NCBI GenBank assembly: GCA_947457715.1
Contig: CANGXK010000156.1
Coordinates: 1-6,593 of the forward strand
Direction: 5' to 3'
Length of the DNA: 6,593 nt
DNA from: Gemmatimonadota bacterium
GTDB lineage: Bacteria > Gemmatimonadota > Gemmatimonadetes > Gemmatimonadales > Gemmatimonadaceae
Shown here: one piece after another, positions 1 through 5,437 of the stretch
Layout: every line of letters begins with the position of its first letter
How positions within the stretch are numbered: position 1 is the first letter of the stretch
The notes under the pieces: model-generated
Database searches by the model: none
The model's input: only the letters and a program-made list of their open reading frames with translations
Told to the model about the DNA's origin: nothing
Made by a program: the position numbers and the translations under genes

Positions 1-107
1 CCCAATCCAACTGGCCATGGCGCTCATCCAGTGAGCGCAAACAACGTCAGTCGCCCTATACTTGAGCGGGAAACCACGCCGATTCAGCGCTGCCCGTGAG
101 TGCTGAA

Positions 108-154
108 ACCGCTTCCCACGCTGGACGTCGCCGGTTCGAGTCCGGTCGCCCGCT
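108..154 (+). tRNA. tRNA-Gly(CCC) 3' half, probable tRNA remnant or attachment-site copy
   Basis: The stretch reads as the anticodon arm, variable loop, T arm and 3' acceptor strand of a glycine tRNA. The anticodon loop is TTCCCAC (113-119, anticodon CCC). The variable loop is ACGTC. The T stem-loop (130-146) has loop TTCGAGT and stem GCCGG/CCGGT. The acceptor 3' strand CGCCCGC is followed by discriminator T154. No CCA is encoded. The matching 5' strand GCGGGCG is not found: only GCGGG at 66-70 can pair, leaving two mismatches and an oversized D region (a 9-bp hairpin at 83-107). I read it as a 3' tRNA fragment of the kind left where an integrative element recombined into a tRNA gene. A decayed full tRNA spanning about 66-154 is the alternative. 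Confidence 0.5.
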
Positions 155-186
155 CTCGCACGTCATTCAACAGACATAGCATGCGA

Positions 187-218
187 AACGGCCGCGTCCA
201 TGTTTGGATGCGGCCGTT
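187..218 (+). terminator. strong GC-rich hairpin after the tRNA fragment
   Basis: A 14-bp stem (187-200 with 205-218, one G-T pair) closes a four-base loop TGTT. It begins with AA and ends with TT but has only a weak downstream T run. It sits 32 bases after the tRNA 3' end, where tRNA transcription units commonly stop. It also lies beyond the 3' end of the minus-strand hicA gene, so it could act on either strand. Confidence 0.5.
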
Positions 219-237
219 GCGGTTTGGTGCCGAATCG

Positions 238-258
238 GTGCGCGTTTTGCGCACTTTT
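238..258 (+). terminator. short intrinsic terminator-like hairpin with T tract
   Basis: GTGCGC (238-243) pairs perfectly with GCGCAC (249-254) across loop GTTTT, and TTTT follows directly at 255-258. This fits a small rho-independent terminator on the plus strand. It lies 17 bases past the hicA stop codon. On the minus strand the T run is lacking, so it would be less efficient for hicA. Confidence 0.45.
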
Positions 259-271
259 GGCGCAACCGTCG

Positions 272-517
272 CTACTTCGTGAAAAGCGCCGAGGCGAGCG
301 TCGCCCGGTCGAGACCCAAGTGCGTCGCAACGTTGTCCAGAATGTTCGACAGCGTGCCAAGTCGCAGGTCGGCGTGATCGGGAATCGTTACATGGTGCTC
401 GCCGCCGTGCTGTGTTGTGAGCCGCATGTGGCTGCCCGACTCGCGAGTGACGCTGTAACCATAGCTACGGAGTAAACGCGCGAGGTCGCGACCGGAGAGA
501 TCACGGGGAAGTCGCAC
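272..517 (-). CDS. hicA: HicA-family mRNA interferase toxin
   Basis: This 81-residue protein matches the small HicA/YcfA toxin family. These proteins fold like a double-stranded-RNA-binding domain and cleave mRNA on or off the ribosome. Family features seen are the opening LSGRDLARLLRSYGYSVTRE, the GSHMRL motif with the presumed catalytic histidine at residue 30, and the HHVTIPDH strand followed by the LRLGTLSNIL helix. The length is normal for the family. The start is GTG at 517, three bases after the hicB stop codon, with no Shine-Dalgarno sequence of its own, so translation is probably coupled to hicB. The stop codon is at 274-272. The HicA assignment is confident from the motif pattern; activity is inferred. 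Confidence 0.85.
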   Translation of the reverse strand: MRLPRDLSGRDLARLLRSYGYSVTRESGSHMRLTTQHGGEHHVTIPDHADLRLGTLSNILDNVATHLGLDRATLASALFTK

Positions 518-520
518 GCA

Positions 521-727
521 CTACGCGGCGATGACTTCGTCGTGGACGAAATGAAGCCGAATCACGCGGGGGCGGTCGGCCTCATCGAAATGGCATCGCA
601 CTGCATCGCGCACTGCGTCGCGGAGCTGAGCAAGATCGTCGGCTTCGGTGCATATCGACGCGCCGACACTGCGCGCGACGTATCCGCCTTCGGGATCTTC
701 GGCGACAATAAACAGAATCTCCGTCAT
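521..727 (-). CDS. hicB: HicB-family antitoxin, short form
   Basis: This 68-residue protein corresponds to the partial RNase-H-like domain of HicB antitoxins: strand EILFIVAEDPEGGYVARSVG, then TEADDLAQLRDAVRDAVRCHF and the closing PRVIRLHFVHDEVIAA. Its role is to bind HicA and block the active site. Many HicB proteins add a C-terminal ribbon-helix-helix or helix-turn-helix domain for autoregulation. None is present, as the protein ends at 68 residues. Short HicB proteins of this shape are often mislabelled in databases as a 2-oxoisovalerate dehydrogenase E1 beta subunit. The start is ATG at 727, preceded on the minus strand by GGGGAAAGG ending four bases before it. The antitoxin gene comes first, the reverse of the classical hicAB order. 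Confidence 0.8.
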   Translation of the reverse strand: MTEILFIVAEDPEGGYVARSVGASICTEADDLAQLRDAVRDAVRCHFDEADRPRVIRLHFVHDEVIAA

Positions 728-870
728 GGCCTTTCCCCGACGTGCATCGTGTGACTGCCAGAGAACTCTGCTTCGACGCTTGGTTCGCCGCCCTCAAATT
801 GACGCTTCGGCGACAACGGACGCACAGTCTCTCGATAAACTCCAATTTAGCCGAAATGCGCTGTGTCCCA

Positions 871-926
871 AAGTCGGACTTGACTCGATGTTCCGGACAC
901 GGAGCTAACTCCGCGTAGAGTGTCGG
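871..926. repeat. cluster of inverted repeats between hicB and fic
   Basis: Three symmetric elements crowd together. AAGTC-G-GACTT is a palindrome at 871-881. CGGAG-ctaa-CTCCG forms a 5-bp hairpin at 900-913. Flanking it, GACAC (895-899) can pair with GTGTC further right (919-923), making a larger branched hairpin. They lie in the spacer between the divergent hicBA and fic genes, so operator or transcript-folding roles are both possible. No T tract follows. Confidence 0.3.
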
Positions 927-1007
927 AGTGAGCGACAAGTACGCCGCCATGACCGCGCATATGCAACGTCGATCCGTCTCGGGCAGAATCCATGCGCCCT
1001 CTGTTGG

Positions 1008-1085
1008 GACTAGCGCTCGTGAGTCAATTCGGACTATTTTCCAAAATCGTTTTAGACTAGCAAGCGCAGGACGTCCGAGACTAGC
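1008..1085 (+). repeat. three GACTAGC direct repeats upstream of fic
   Basis: GACTAGC occurs at 1008-1014, 1055-1061 and 1079-1085. The last two extend to AGACTAGC and are spaced 24 bases start to start. One copy is kept at the equivalent place upstream of the second fic copy (6307-6313), with a one-base variant (GACGAGC) further on. A palindrome ATTTT-CC-AAAAT (1036-1047) lies among them. The position before a gene with a DNA-binding-like N-terminus suggests operator sites, which is inference. Confidence 0.35.
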
Positions 1086-1192
1086 GCGCCTCCGCCGGTC
1101 GCATCCGAGTGCACAGCCGATGGCACCGACCCCGCCGGGACAGCGTCACCTCGCCGAAGGGCTGCGACTCCTGCAGCTCCGACAGCAGGCGA
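1052..1192 (+). repeat. long direct repeat, copy 1 (partner at 6304-6445)
   Basis: This stretch, covering the last 68 bases before the fic ATG and its first 73 coding bases, recurs in the same orientation about 5.25 kb downstream. Homology resumes after the deletion (from about 1315) and continues to at least 1480. Because it extends upstream of the start codon, the duplicated unit includes the gene's control region. Recombination between the copies would remove fic, the permease, the CxxC-protein gene and the glycosyltransferase. Confidence 0.65.
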
Positions 1193-2664
1193 GGGTCGTG
1201 GTCTTCCGCACCGCCGAATTCTCGCGCGTACATCGCGACGCGCTGGTCCGGAGCGGCTTCCTCCGTCGCGTAACCCGCGGCTGGTACCTGCCGGCGCGGC
1301 CAGGCGACGCCCCCGGCGATACCACGCCCTGGTACGCCGCGATGGCGCAGTTCATCGCGGGTTACGCCAACGAGCGGTTCGGAACCGACTGGCATCTGGA
1401 CCCCGCCTCGTCGCTCCGTCTCCACGCGGGCGCCACGGTGCTCCCCCGCCAGCTCATCGTCCACAGCCCGCGTGGCACCAACAACGTCTTGGCGTTGCCG
1501 GACGGGTGCTCGCTCCTGGACTACAAGGCGCGCGACTTCCCGGCGCCCGACCAGATCGAGGTTCGGGCCGGGCTCCGGGTGCTCACGGTGCCGGCCGCCT
1601 TGATTCGTGTCTCCCCCACGTTCTTCGCGACCGCCCCGCTGGACGCGCAGGTCGCACTCGCCGGACTGCCGGACGCGTCGGACCTGACGCGCGCCCTGCT
1701 GGCCGGCGGACACAGCGCCGTCGCAGGCCGATTGGCCGGCGCGCTCCGGGCGGTCGGCCGCGCCGCGTTGGCCGACGATCTTATCGGCACGTTCCGCACG
1801 GTCGGCTACACCGTCAGCGAGACGAACCCGTTCGAGACCACGCTCCCAAGCCTTGGCGGCCTGCGAACCGTGTCGCCCTACGTGCGCCGCTTGCAGCTCC
1901 TCTGGACCCGCATGCGAGACGCCGTCATCGCGACGATGCCCCCAGCTCCCGGGCGACCGGCTGACGTGGCGCGCTATCTGGACGCCGTCGCCGAGGCATA
2001 CACCGCGGATGCGTACCATTCGCTGTCCATCGAGGGATACCGCGTCACCGACGGCTTGATCGCGCGCGTCGCGACCGGCGACTGGCATCCGGCGGCGCAC
2101 GTGGCCGATGCGGACGCGCGGAACGCCATGGCCGCCCACGGCTACTGGCGTGCCCACGCCGCGGTGCAGGGGAGCGTCCAGCGCGTGCTGGAGGGCGCCG
2201 AGGCGGGGGCGGTGGCGGGGGATGAGCATGGCCGCTGGTACCGCGACCTCTTCGGGCCGAGTGTGGACGCCGGCGTCATCACCCCGTCGGACCTCGCGGG
2301 ATACCGGAACGATCAGGTCTTCATCCGCAACGCGGCGCACGTGCCGCCACCGCGGGACGCGGTGCGCGACCTTATGCCGGCACTCTTTCACTTGCTCACC
2401 GATGAGCCCGATGCTGGCGTGCGGGCCGTCCTCGGCCACTTCGCCTTGGTGTCCGTGCATCCGTACATGGACGGGAACGGCAGGATGGGCCGATTCCTCA
2501 TGAACGTGATGCTCGCGTCGGGGGGCTACCCGTGGACGATTATCCGCGTGGAGCGGCGCAGCGAATACATGGCCGCCTTGGACGCCGCGAGCGCCCGCGA
2601 GGACATCGCGCCGTTCGCGCGGTTCATCGCCACGTGTGTGGAGGCATCACATGGGAAATGCTAG
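1120..2664 (+). CDS. Fic-domain protein with AbiEi-antitoxin-like N-terminal half
   Basis: The 514-residue product has two parts. Residues about 25-60 look like the winged helix-turn-helix of AbiEi-type antitoxins (FRTAEFSRVHRDALVRSGFL, then RRVTRGWYLP), and about 65-230 resembles the AbiEi body. The C-terminal part is Fic: an inhibitory motif SxxxEG at 301-306 (SLSIEG), a flap segment around 394-412 ending in VPPP, and the catalytic motif HPYMDGNGRMGR at 447-458. His447, Asn453, Arg455 and Arg458 are intact; Tyr replaces the usual Phe. Fic enzymes usually transfer AMP from ATP to hydroxyl side chains of target proteins. An SxxxEG helix before the Fic motif marks a self-inhibited (class II) enzyme. 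The frame is open back to a GTG at 928, but I choose ATG 1120. The related copy at 6373 shares this ATG and its first residues, yet has an in-frame TGA five codons upstream and an upstream indel. No clear Shine-Dalgarno sequence precedes it. Confidence 0.85.
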   Translation: MAPTPPGQRHLAEGLRLLQLRQQARVVVFRTAEFSRVHRDALVRSGFLRRVTRGWYLPARPGDAPGDTTPWYAAMAQFIAGYANERFGTDWHLDPASSLRLHAGATVLPRQLIVHSPRGTNNVLALPDGCSLLDYKARDFPAPDQIEVRAGLRVLTVPAALIRVSPTFFATAPLDAQVALAGLPDASDLTRALLAGGHSAVAGRLAGALRAVGRAALADDLIGTFRTVGYTVSETNPFETTLPSLGGLRTVSPYVRRLQLLWTRMRDAVIATMPPAPGRPADVARYLDAVAEAYTADAYHSLSIEGYRVTDGLIARVATGDWHPAAHVADADARNAMAAHGYWRAHAAVQGSVQRVLEGAEAGAVAGDEHGRWYRDLFGPSVDAGVITPSDLAGYRNDQVFIRNAAHVPPPRDAVRDLMPALFHLLTDEPDAGVRAVLGHFALVSVHPYMDGNGRMGRFLMNVMLASGGYPWTIIRVERRSEYMAALDAASAREDIAPFARFIATCVEASHGKC

Positions 2665-2706
2665 ACGAGAACGCCGCGCCCGTAACGACGCGGTTTCGCG
2701 CCTTGC

Positions 2707-2728
2707 CCTCACACGAGCGGCCGTGAGG
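2707..2728 (+). terminator. weak hairpin after fic
   Basis: CCTCAC (2707-2712) can pair with GTGAGG (2723-2728) over a ten-base loop, 43 bases after the fic stop codon and before the permease start. There is no T tract, so it may not terminate transcription. It is the only stem seen in the 99-bp gap. Confidence 0.2.
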
Positions 2729-2763
2729 AACGGGACCAGGGCTTATTGGCACCGGAGACTATC

Positions 2764-4065
2764 GTGGTAGCGATCGAAAAGCTCTTCAAGCTCCAAGCGC
2801 ATGGCACGACCGTTCGCACCGAACTGGTCGCGGGGCTCACGACCTTCCTGACGATGGCCTACATCGTCTTCGTGAACCCGTCGATCCTCGCCGACGCCGG
2901 CATGCCGCGCGACGCGGTGTTCGTTGCCACCTGCCTGATCGCCGCGCTCGGCTCGCTGATCATGGGCCTGTACGCGAACTACCCGATCGCGCTCGCGCCC
3001 GGCATGGGCCTGAACTCCTACTTCGCCTACGTCGTCGTTACGGGCATGGGCTTCAGCTGGCAGGTGGCGCTGGGCGCGGTGTTCATCTCGGGCTGCCTGT
3101 TCCTCGCGGTGACCCTGTTCCGGCTGCGCGAGCTGATCATCCGCGGCATCCCGCACTGTCTACGCAGCGCGATCACGGTGGGCATCGGGCTGTTCCTGGC
3201 CATCATCGCACTGAAGAGCGCCGGCATCGTCGCCGCCTCGCCGGACACCTTCGTGACGCTGGGTGATCTGCATTCACCCACCGTGGTACTGGCGGTGCTG
3301 GGTTTCTTCCTGATCGCGGTGCTCGACCGGCGGCGTGTGCCCGGCGCGATCCTGATCGGCATCCTCGCCGTCACGCTGCTGTCGTTCGCGTTCGGCGGCA
3401 ATACCTTCGGCGGCGTGTTCGCGCTGCCGCCGTCGATCGCGCCGACCTTCTTGCAGCTCGACATCATGGGCGCGCTGTCGGGGGGCATCTTGAACGTCGT
3501 GCTGGTGTTCTTCGTGATCGAGCTGTTCGATGCGACCGGCACGCTGATGGGCGTGGCCACGCGCGCCGGACTGCTGAAGGAAGGCAAGATGGACCGGCTC
3601 AACAAGGCGCTGCTGGCCGACAGCGGCGCGATCATCGCCGGCTCGCTGCTGGGCACCTCGAGCGCCACCGCGTACATCGAGAGCGCCGCCGGCGTACAGG
3701 CCGGCGGACGCACCGGGCTCACGGCGGTGACGGTGGCCGTGCTGTTCCTGGCCTGCCTGATGATCTCGCCGCTGGCCGGCACGGTGCCGGCCTATGCCAC
3801 CGCGCCGGCGCTGTTCTTCGTCGCCTGCCTCATGCTGCGCGAGCTGACTGAGCTCAACTGGGACGATAGCACCGAGGTGATCCCGGCGGCCGTCACCGCC
3901 CTCACGATGCCGTTCACGTACTCGATCGCCAACGGCCTCGCGTTCGGCTTCATCACCTACGCGGTGCTCAAGGGCGGCACCGGGCGCGCACGCGAGGTGC
4001 ACCCGATGGTCTGGCTGATCGCCGCGGTCTTCCTGTTCAAGTTCATCTACGTCGGCGGGCACTGA
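2764..4065 (+). CDS. AzgA-type (NCS2) purine permease for adenine, guanine or hypoxanthine
   Basis: This 433-residue inner-membrane protein belongs to the NCS2 nucleobase permeases of the AzgA/PbuG/AdeP/GhxP branch, which import purine bases with protons. Diagnostic segments are HGTTVRTELVAGLTTFLTMA at 13-32, APGMGLNSYFAY at 78-89, ELFDATGTLMGVA at 253-265, and a GTSSATAYIES-AGVQAGGRTGL stretch at 297-319. Between them are many hydrophobic helices; the family usually has about 13-14. Length is normal and both ends look complete. GTG 2764 is chosen because GGAG (2754-2757) lies six bases upstream and the product then opens with EKLFKLQAHGTT, typical of the family. A TTG at 2746 would add six residues. 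Which purine is carried cannot be told. Codon choice is strongly biased to CTG, GTG and GCG, more uniformly than in its neighbours, which may reflect transfer or high expression. Confidence 0.88.
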   Translation: MVAIEKLFKLQAHGTTVRTELVAGLTTFLTMAYIVFVNPSILADAGMPRDAVFVATCLIAALGSLIMGLYANYPIALAPGMGLNSYFAYVVVTGMGFSWQVALGAVFISGCLFLAVTLFRLRELIIRGIPHCLRSAITVGIGLFLAIIALKSAGIVAASPDTFVTLGDLHSPTVVLAVLGFFLIAVLDRRRVPGAILIGILAVTLLSFAFGGNTFGGVFALPPSIAPTFLQLDIMGALSGGILNVVLVFFVIELFDATGTLMGVATRAGLLKEGKMDRLNKALLADSGAIIAGSLLGTSSATAYIESAAGVQAGGRTGLTAVTVAVLFLACLMISPLAGTVPAYATAPALFFVACLMLRELTELNWDDSTEVIPAAVTALTMPFTYSIANGLAFGFITYAVLKGGTGRAREVHPMVWLIAAVFLFKFIYVGGH

Positions 4066-4110
4066 CGGTGGCGGCACCGGGCTGTCGTTCGGGGGCTTCG
4101 TGAACGGAAT

Positions 4111-4142
4111 CGCCGCCAAGGGCACGAACGAGTTTGGCGGCG
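4111..4142. terminator. hairpin between convergent genes
   Basis: CGCCGCCAA (4111-4119) pairs perfectly with TTGGCGGCG (4134-4142) around a 14-base loop. It lies 45 bases past the permease stop codon and 12 bases past the stop of the minus-strand gene. A shared two-way terminator is the natural reading, although neither side has a T run. Confidence 0.4.
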
Positions 4143-4154
4143 GCACGCCTGCAC

Positions 4155-4760
4155 CTATAAATCCAACCCGCCCAGCTCCCCCTGGCTGAACAGCGCGGCC
4201 TGGGTCTTGTTGCGCTGGTTCCGCACCGCATCCCATCGCAGTGCGAACGCCGCGTTGAGCAGTGCTTCGTACCGAAGCACGTTGTTCGCCTTAGTGCCCA
4301 CGGACTTCATCTCGAACAGACGGCTCAACACCGGCCGTGTGAGTAGCGACACGGGCACACTGGTGTCCGCGACGTTGCCTGGCGTTGTGCGACAGGCCGG
4401 GCACAGCAGGCGCGCGGCGAGATCGGTGGCACGGCCGATGAGTGCGAGGTGTAGGTCGGCCACGCTCCGGCAATCCTCGCACGTGGGGAATGCACTCTCC
4501 TTATGCGGATCGCTCGCGAGGTCCATCCCGAGCTGATTCGCCAGCACCGCCTCGGGAAACTCACCGCCGCGCGAGAAGGCGTCTCCGGTTCGGTACAGAT
4601 CCAGCAGGATGGCGCGTTCGAAATTCTGTTCGGGCACGATGCCCGCGGCCGCCAGCTTACCTTCGCCCGCCGGCGTGAGCGGAAACGTATTGACCTGGCC
4701 ATCAATGCTCGTCAGGACGTAGTGGGCATCGCGACTGACGTATTTGTGCAGACGGGGCAT
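4155..4760 (-). CDS. hypothetical protein with two CxxC pairs
   Basis: I do not recognise this 201-residue family. The product is soluble, with no signal peptide or membrane helix. An N-terminal stretch (about 1-50) with YVLTSIDGQVNTFPLTPAGE may be a small beta-rich unit. The clearest feature is two cysteine pairs, CEDC at 94-97 and CPAC at 120-123, separated by a helix-like segment, which suggests a four-cysteine zinc-binding site. The C-terminal part (about 140-201) is likely helical and ends in polar, Gln-rich sequence. The start is ATG 4760. A GGAG lies 14 bases upstream, too far to be a convincing ribosome-binding site, so the start is uncertain. It faces the permease gene tail to tail. 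The even amino-acid make-up and intact length make it more likely real than the overlapping plus-strand frames. No function is assigned. Confidence 0.65.
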   Translation of the reverse strand: MPRLHKYVSRDAHYVLTSIDGQVNTFPLTPAGEGKLAAAGIVPEQNFERAILLDLYRTGDAFSRGGEFPEAVLANQLGMDLASDPHKESAFPTCEDCRSVADLHLALIGRATDLAARLLCPACRTTPGNVADTSVPVSLLTRPVLSRLFEMKSVGTKANNVLRYEALLNAAFALRWDAVRNQRNKTQAALFSQGELGGLDL

Positions 4761-4775
4761 GTCATTGTGGGGTGC

Positions 4776-4798
4776 TCCGACGTCCGTTGCACGTCGGA
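4776..4798. promoter_or_regulatory. 8-bp inverted repeat upstream of the CxxC-protein gene
   Basis: TCCGACGT (4776-4783) and ACGTCGGA (4791-4798) are exact inverted copies around a seven-base spacer. They lie 16 to 38 bases before the start codon at 4760. This could be an operator for a dimeric repressor or a leader hairpin. The only nearby Shine-Dalgarno-like GGAG falls on its edge. The assignment rests on symmetry and position only. Confidence 0.35.
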
Positions 4799-4939
4799 TA
4801 CGTGTTTCGGAATCGCCGCGTACACCACGGCGCGGTGGGAGGGACGTTGGCGCTCAGATTGGCGCGGAGCAAGGCGGATGCGTGCCCATCCCCCCGTGAG
4901 CGCCCCCGCCGCCCCCCGGCCGGCCCCTGCGGAATCCTT

Positions 4940-4966
4940 ACGCACTCGTGACGCACTCTCTGTAAT
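4940..4966 (+). promoter_or_regulatory. possible promoter with paired ACGCACTC repeats
   Basis: ACGCACTC occurs at 4940-4947 and again at 4951-4958, 11 bases apart, about one helical turn. Just after it is TGTAAT (4961-4966), five of six matches to a -10 box. The corresponding -35 position (TTACGC, 4938-4943) is poor. The layout fits an activator-dependent promoter for the exported ORF starting at 5012. Confidence 0.3.
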
Positions 4967-5011
4967 CACACAGTTCGTCCCTCCCTCCCTTCCCAACGAG
5001 CAAAGGCCACG

Positions 5012-5374
5012 ATGCGACCGATTCTCAAGCGGTTGCTTCTCGCGGCGTCTGCGTCCGCTCTCGCAACCGCAACCGTTTCCACCGCCGTGCTGGCGCAGAA
5101 CACCATCACCCTCGAAGACGCCGTACGCCCAGGATGCCGGACTCTTTGCGCGCGTCCTCGGGGGCCTGTCGAGCCGCGAGGATCACGCGGCGCACGAGTG
5201 ATCAGAAACTTCGCTGGTGTGCCGCGGCCCTGCTCCAACTCGAACCCCGGCTGCGTCGCATCAAGGGCTGCGAGCAACTACCCTTGTTGCAGGCCGCCCT
5301 CCGCAACAAACTGCAGCTCGCGAAACCCGCAGTGGCATGAGCCGTCACCCAGGTACTGCCTGAAATTCAACTAG
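5012..5374 (+). pseudogene. truncated exported-protein gene: signal peptide and TolC-like start, then an out-of-frame tail
   Basis: ATG 5012 follows AAAGG (5002-5006) at five bases. Residues 1-29 form a clean Sec signal peptide: MRPILKR, a hydrophobic core, then cleavage after VLA before QN. The next residues, TITLEDAV, match the usual opening of TolC-type outer-membrane efflux proteins. After about residue 38 (around 5125) the frame turns into Arg-, Pro- and Cys-rich sequence typical of non-coding frame reading and stops at 5374, giving 120 residues instead of the 400 or more of a TolC protein. The tail overlaps what looks like a transposase end in another frame. The best reading is a gene cut off by insertion or deletion. 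Promoter, ribosome-binding site and signal peptide survive, so a short exported peptide could still be made. The TolC assignment rests on very few residues. Confidence 0.45.
5125..5340 (+). pseudogene. C-terminal remnant of a transposase, possibly IS256/mutator type
   Basis: In the frame ending at TGA 5338-5340, the sequence QKLRWCAAALLQLEPRLRRI-KG, then QLPLLQAALRNKL, resembles the helical C-terminal end of DDE transposases, where an Arg-Arg-x-x-Gly-(5)-LP-x-L pattern recurs near the end. Just upstream, a different frame reads AGLFARV (about 5140-5160), similar to the ESLFARVR segment before that region, and reaches a TGA near 5201. The coding sequence therefore appears frameshifted between 5160 and 5200. 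Nothing matching the catalytic core is present. AAATTCAACTAGAAGTGGGA (5363-5382) is a candidate for the element's right end, but no inverted partner was found to the left. Family assignment is from memory of the pattern and is uncertain. Confidence 0.4.
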
Positions 5375-5437
5375 AAGTGGGACGCTGCCGTCTGCCGGGC
5401 ACCGCCTGAGTCTTCACGAGAGAAGGGACGCCGCCTC

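Noticed and set aside
844..871. Possible minus-strand promoter for hicBA (TTGGGA, 16 bases, TAAATT)
   Set aside because: Four of six matches at each box in a high-GC genome is not enough, and it would leave a leader of more than 100 bases.
928..1119. Upstream GTG start adding 64 residues to the Fic protein
   Set aside because: The related copy has an in-frame TGA five codons before its ATG and an indel in the upstream part, showing that this stretch is not conserved as protein; similarity at residue level begins at MAPTPPGQR.
1081..2460. Long minus-strand open frame (459 codons) opposite fic
   Set aside because: It is antisense to a gene with clear catalytic motifs and has the Arg-, Gly- and Val-rich make-up of a high-GC shadow frame.
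3274..4236. Long minus-strand open frame (320 codons) opposite the permease
   Set aside because: It is opposite an unmistakable NCS2 permease and has a low-complexity His/Gln/Arg-rich composition; it is a shadow.
4712..4996. Minus-strand 94-codon frame containing CPVC near its end
   Set aside because: It overlaps the start of the 4760-4155 gene in another frame and is Arg-, Gly- and Ala-rich; the CxxC is probably chance.
4503..5201. Plus-strand 232-codon open frame
   Set aside because: It is antisense to the more plausible CxxC-protein gene in its first part and then crosses intergenic DNA; only its last residues are of interest, as a possible piece of the transposase remnant.
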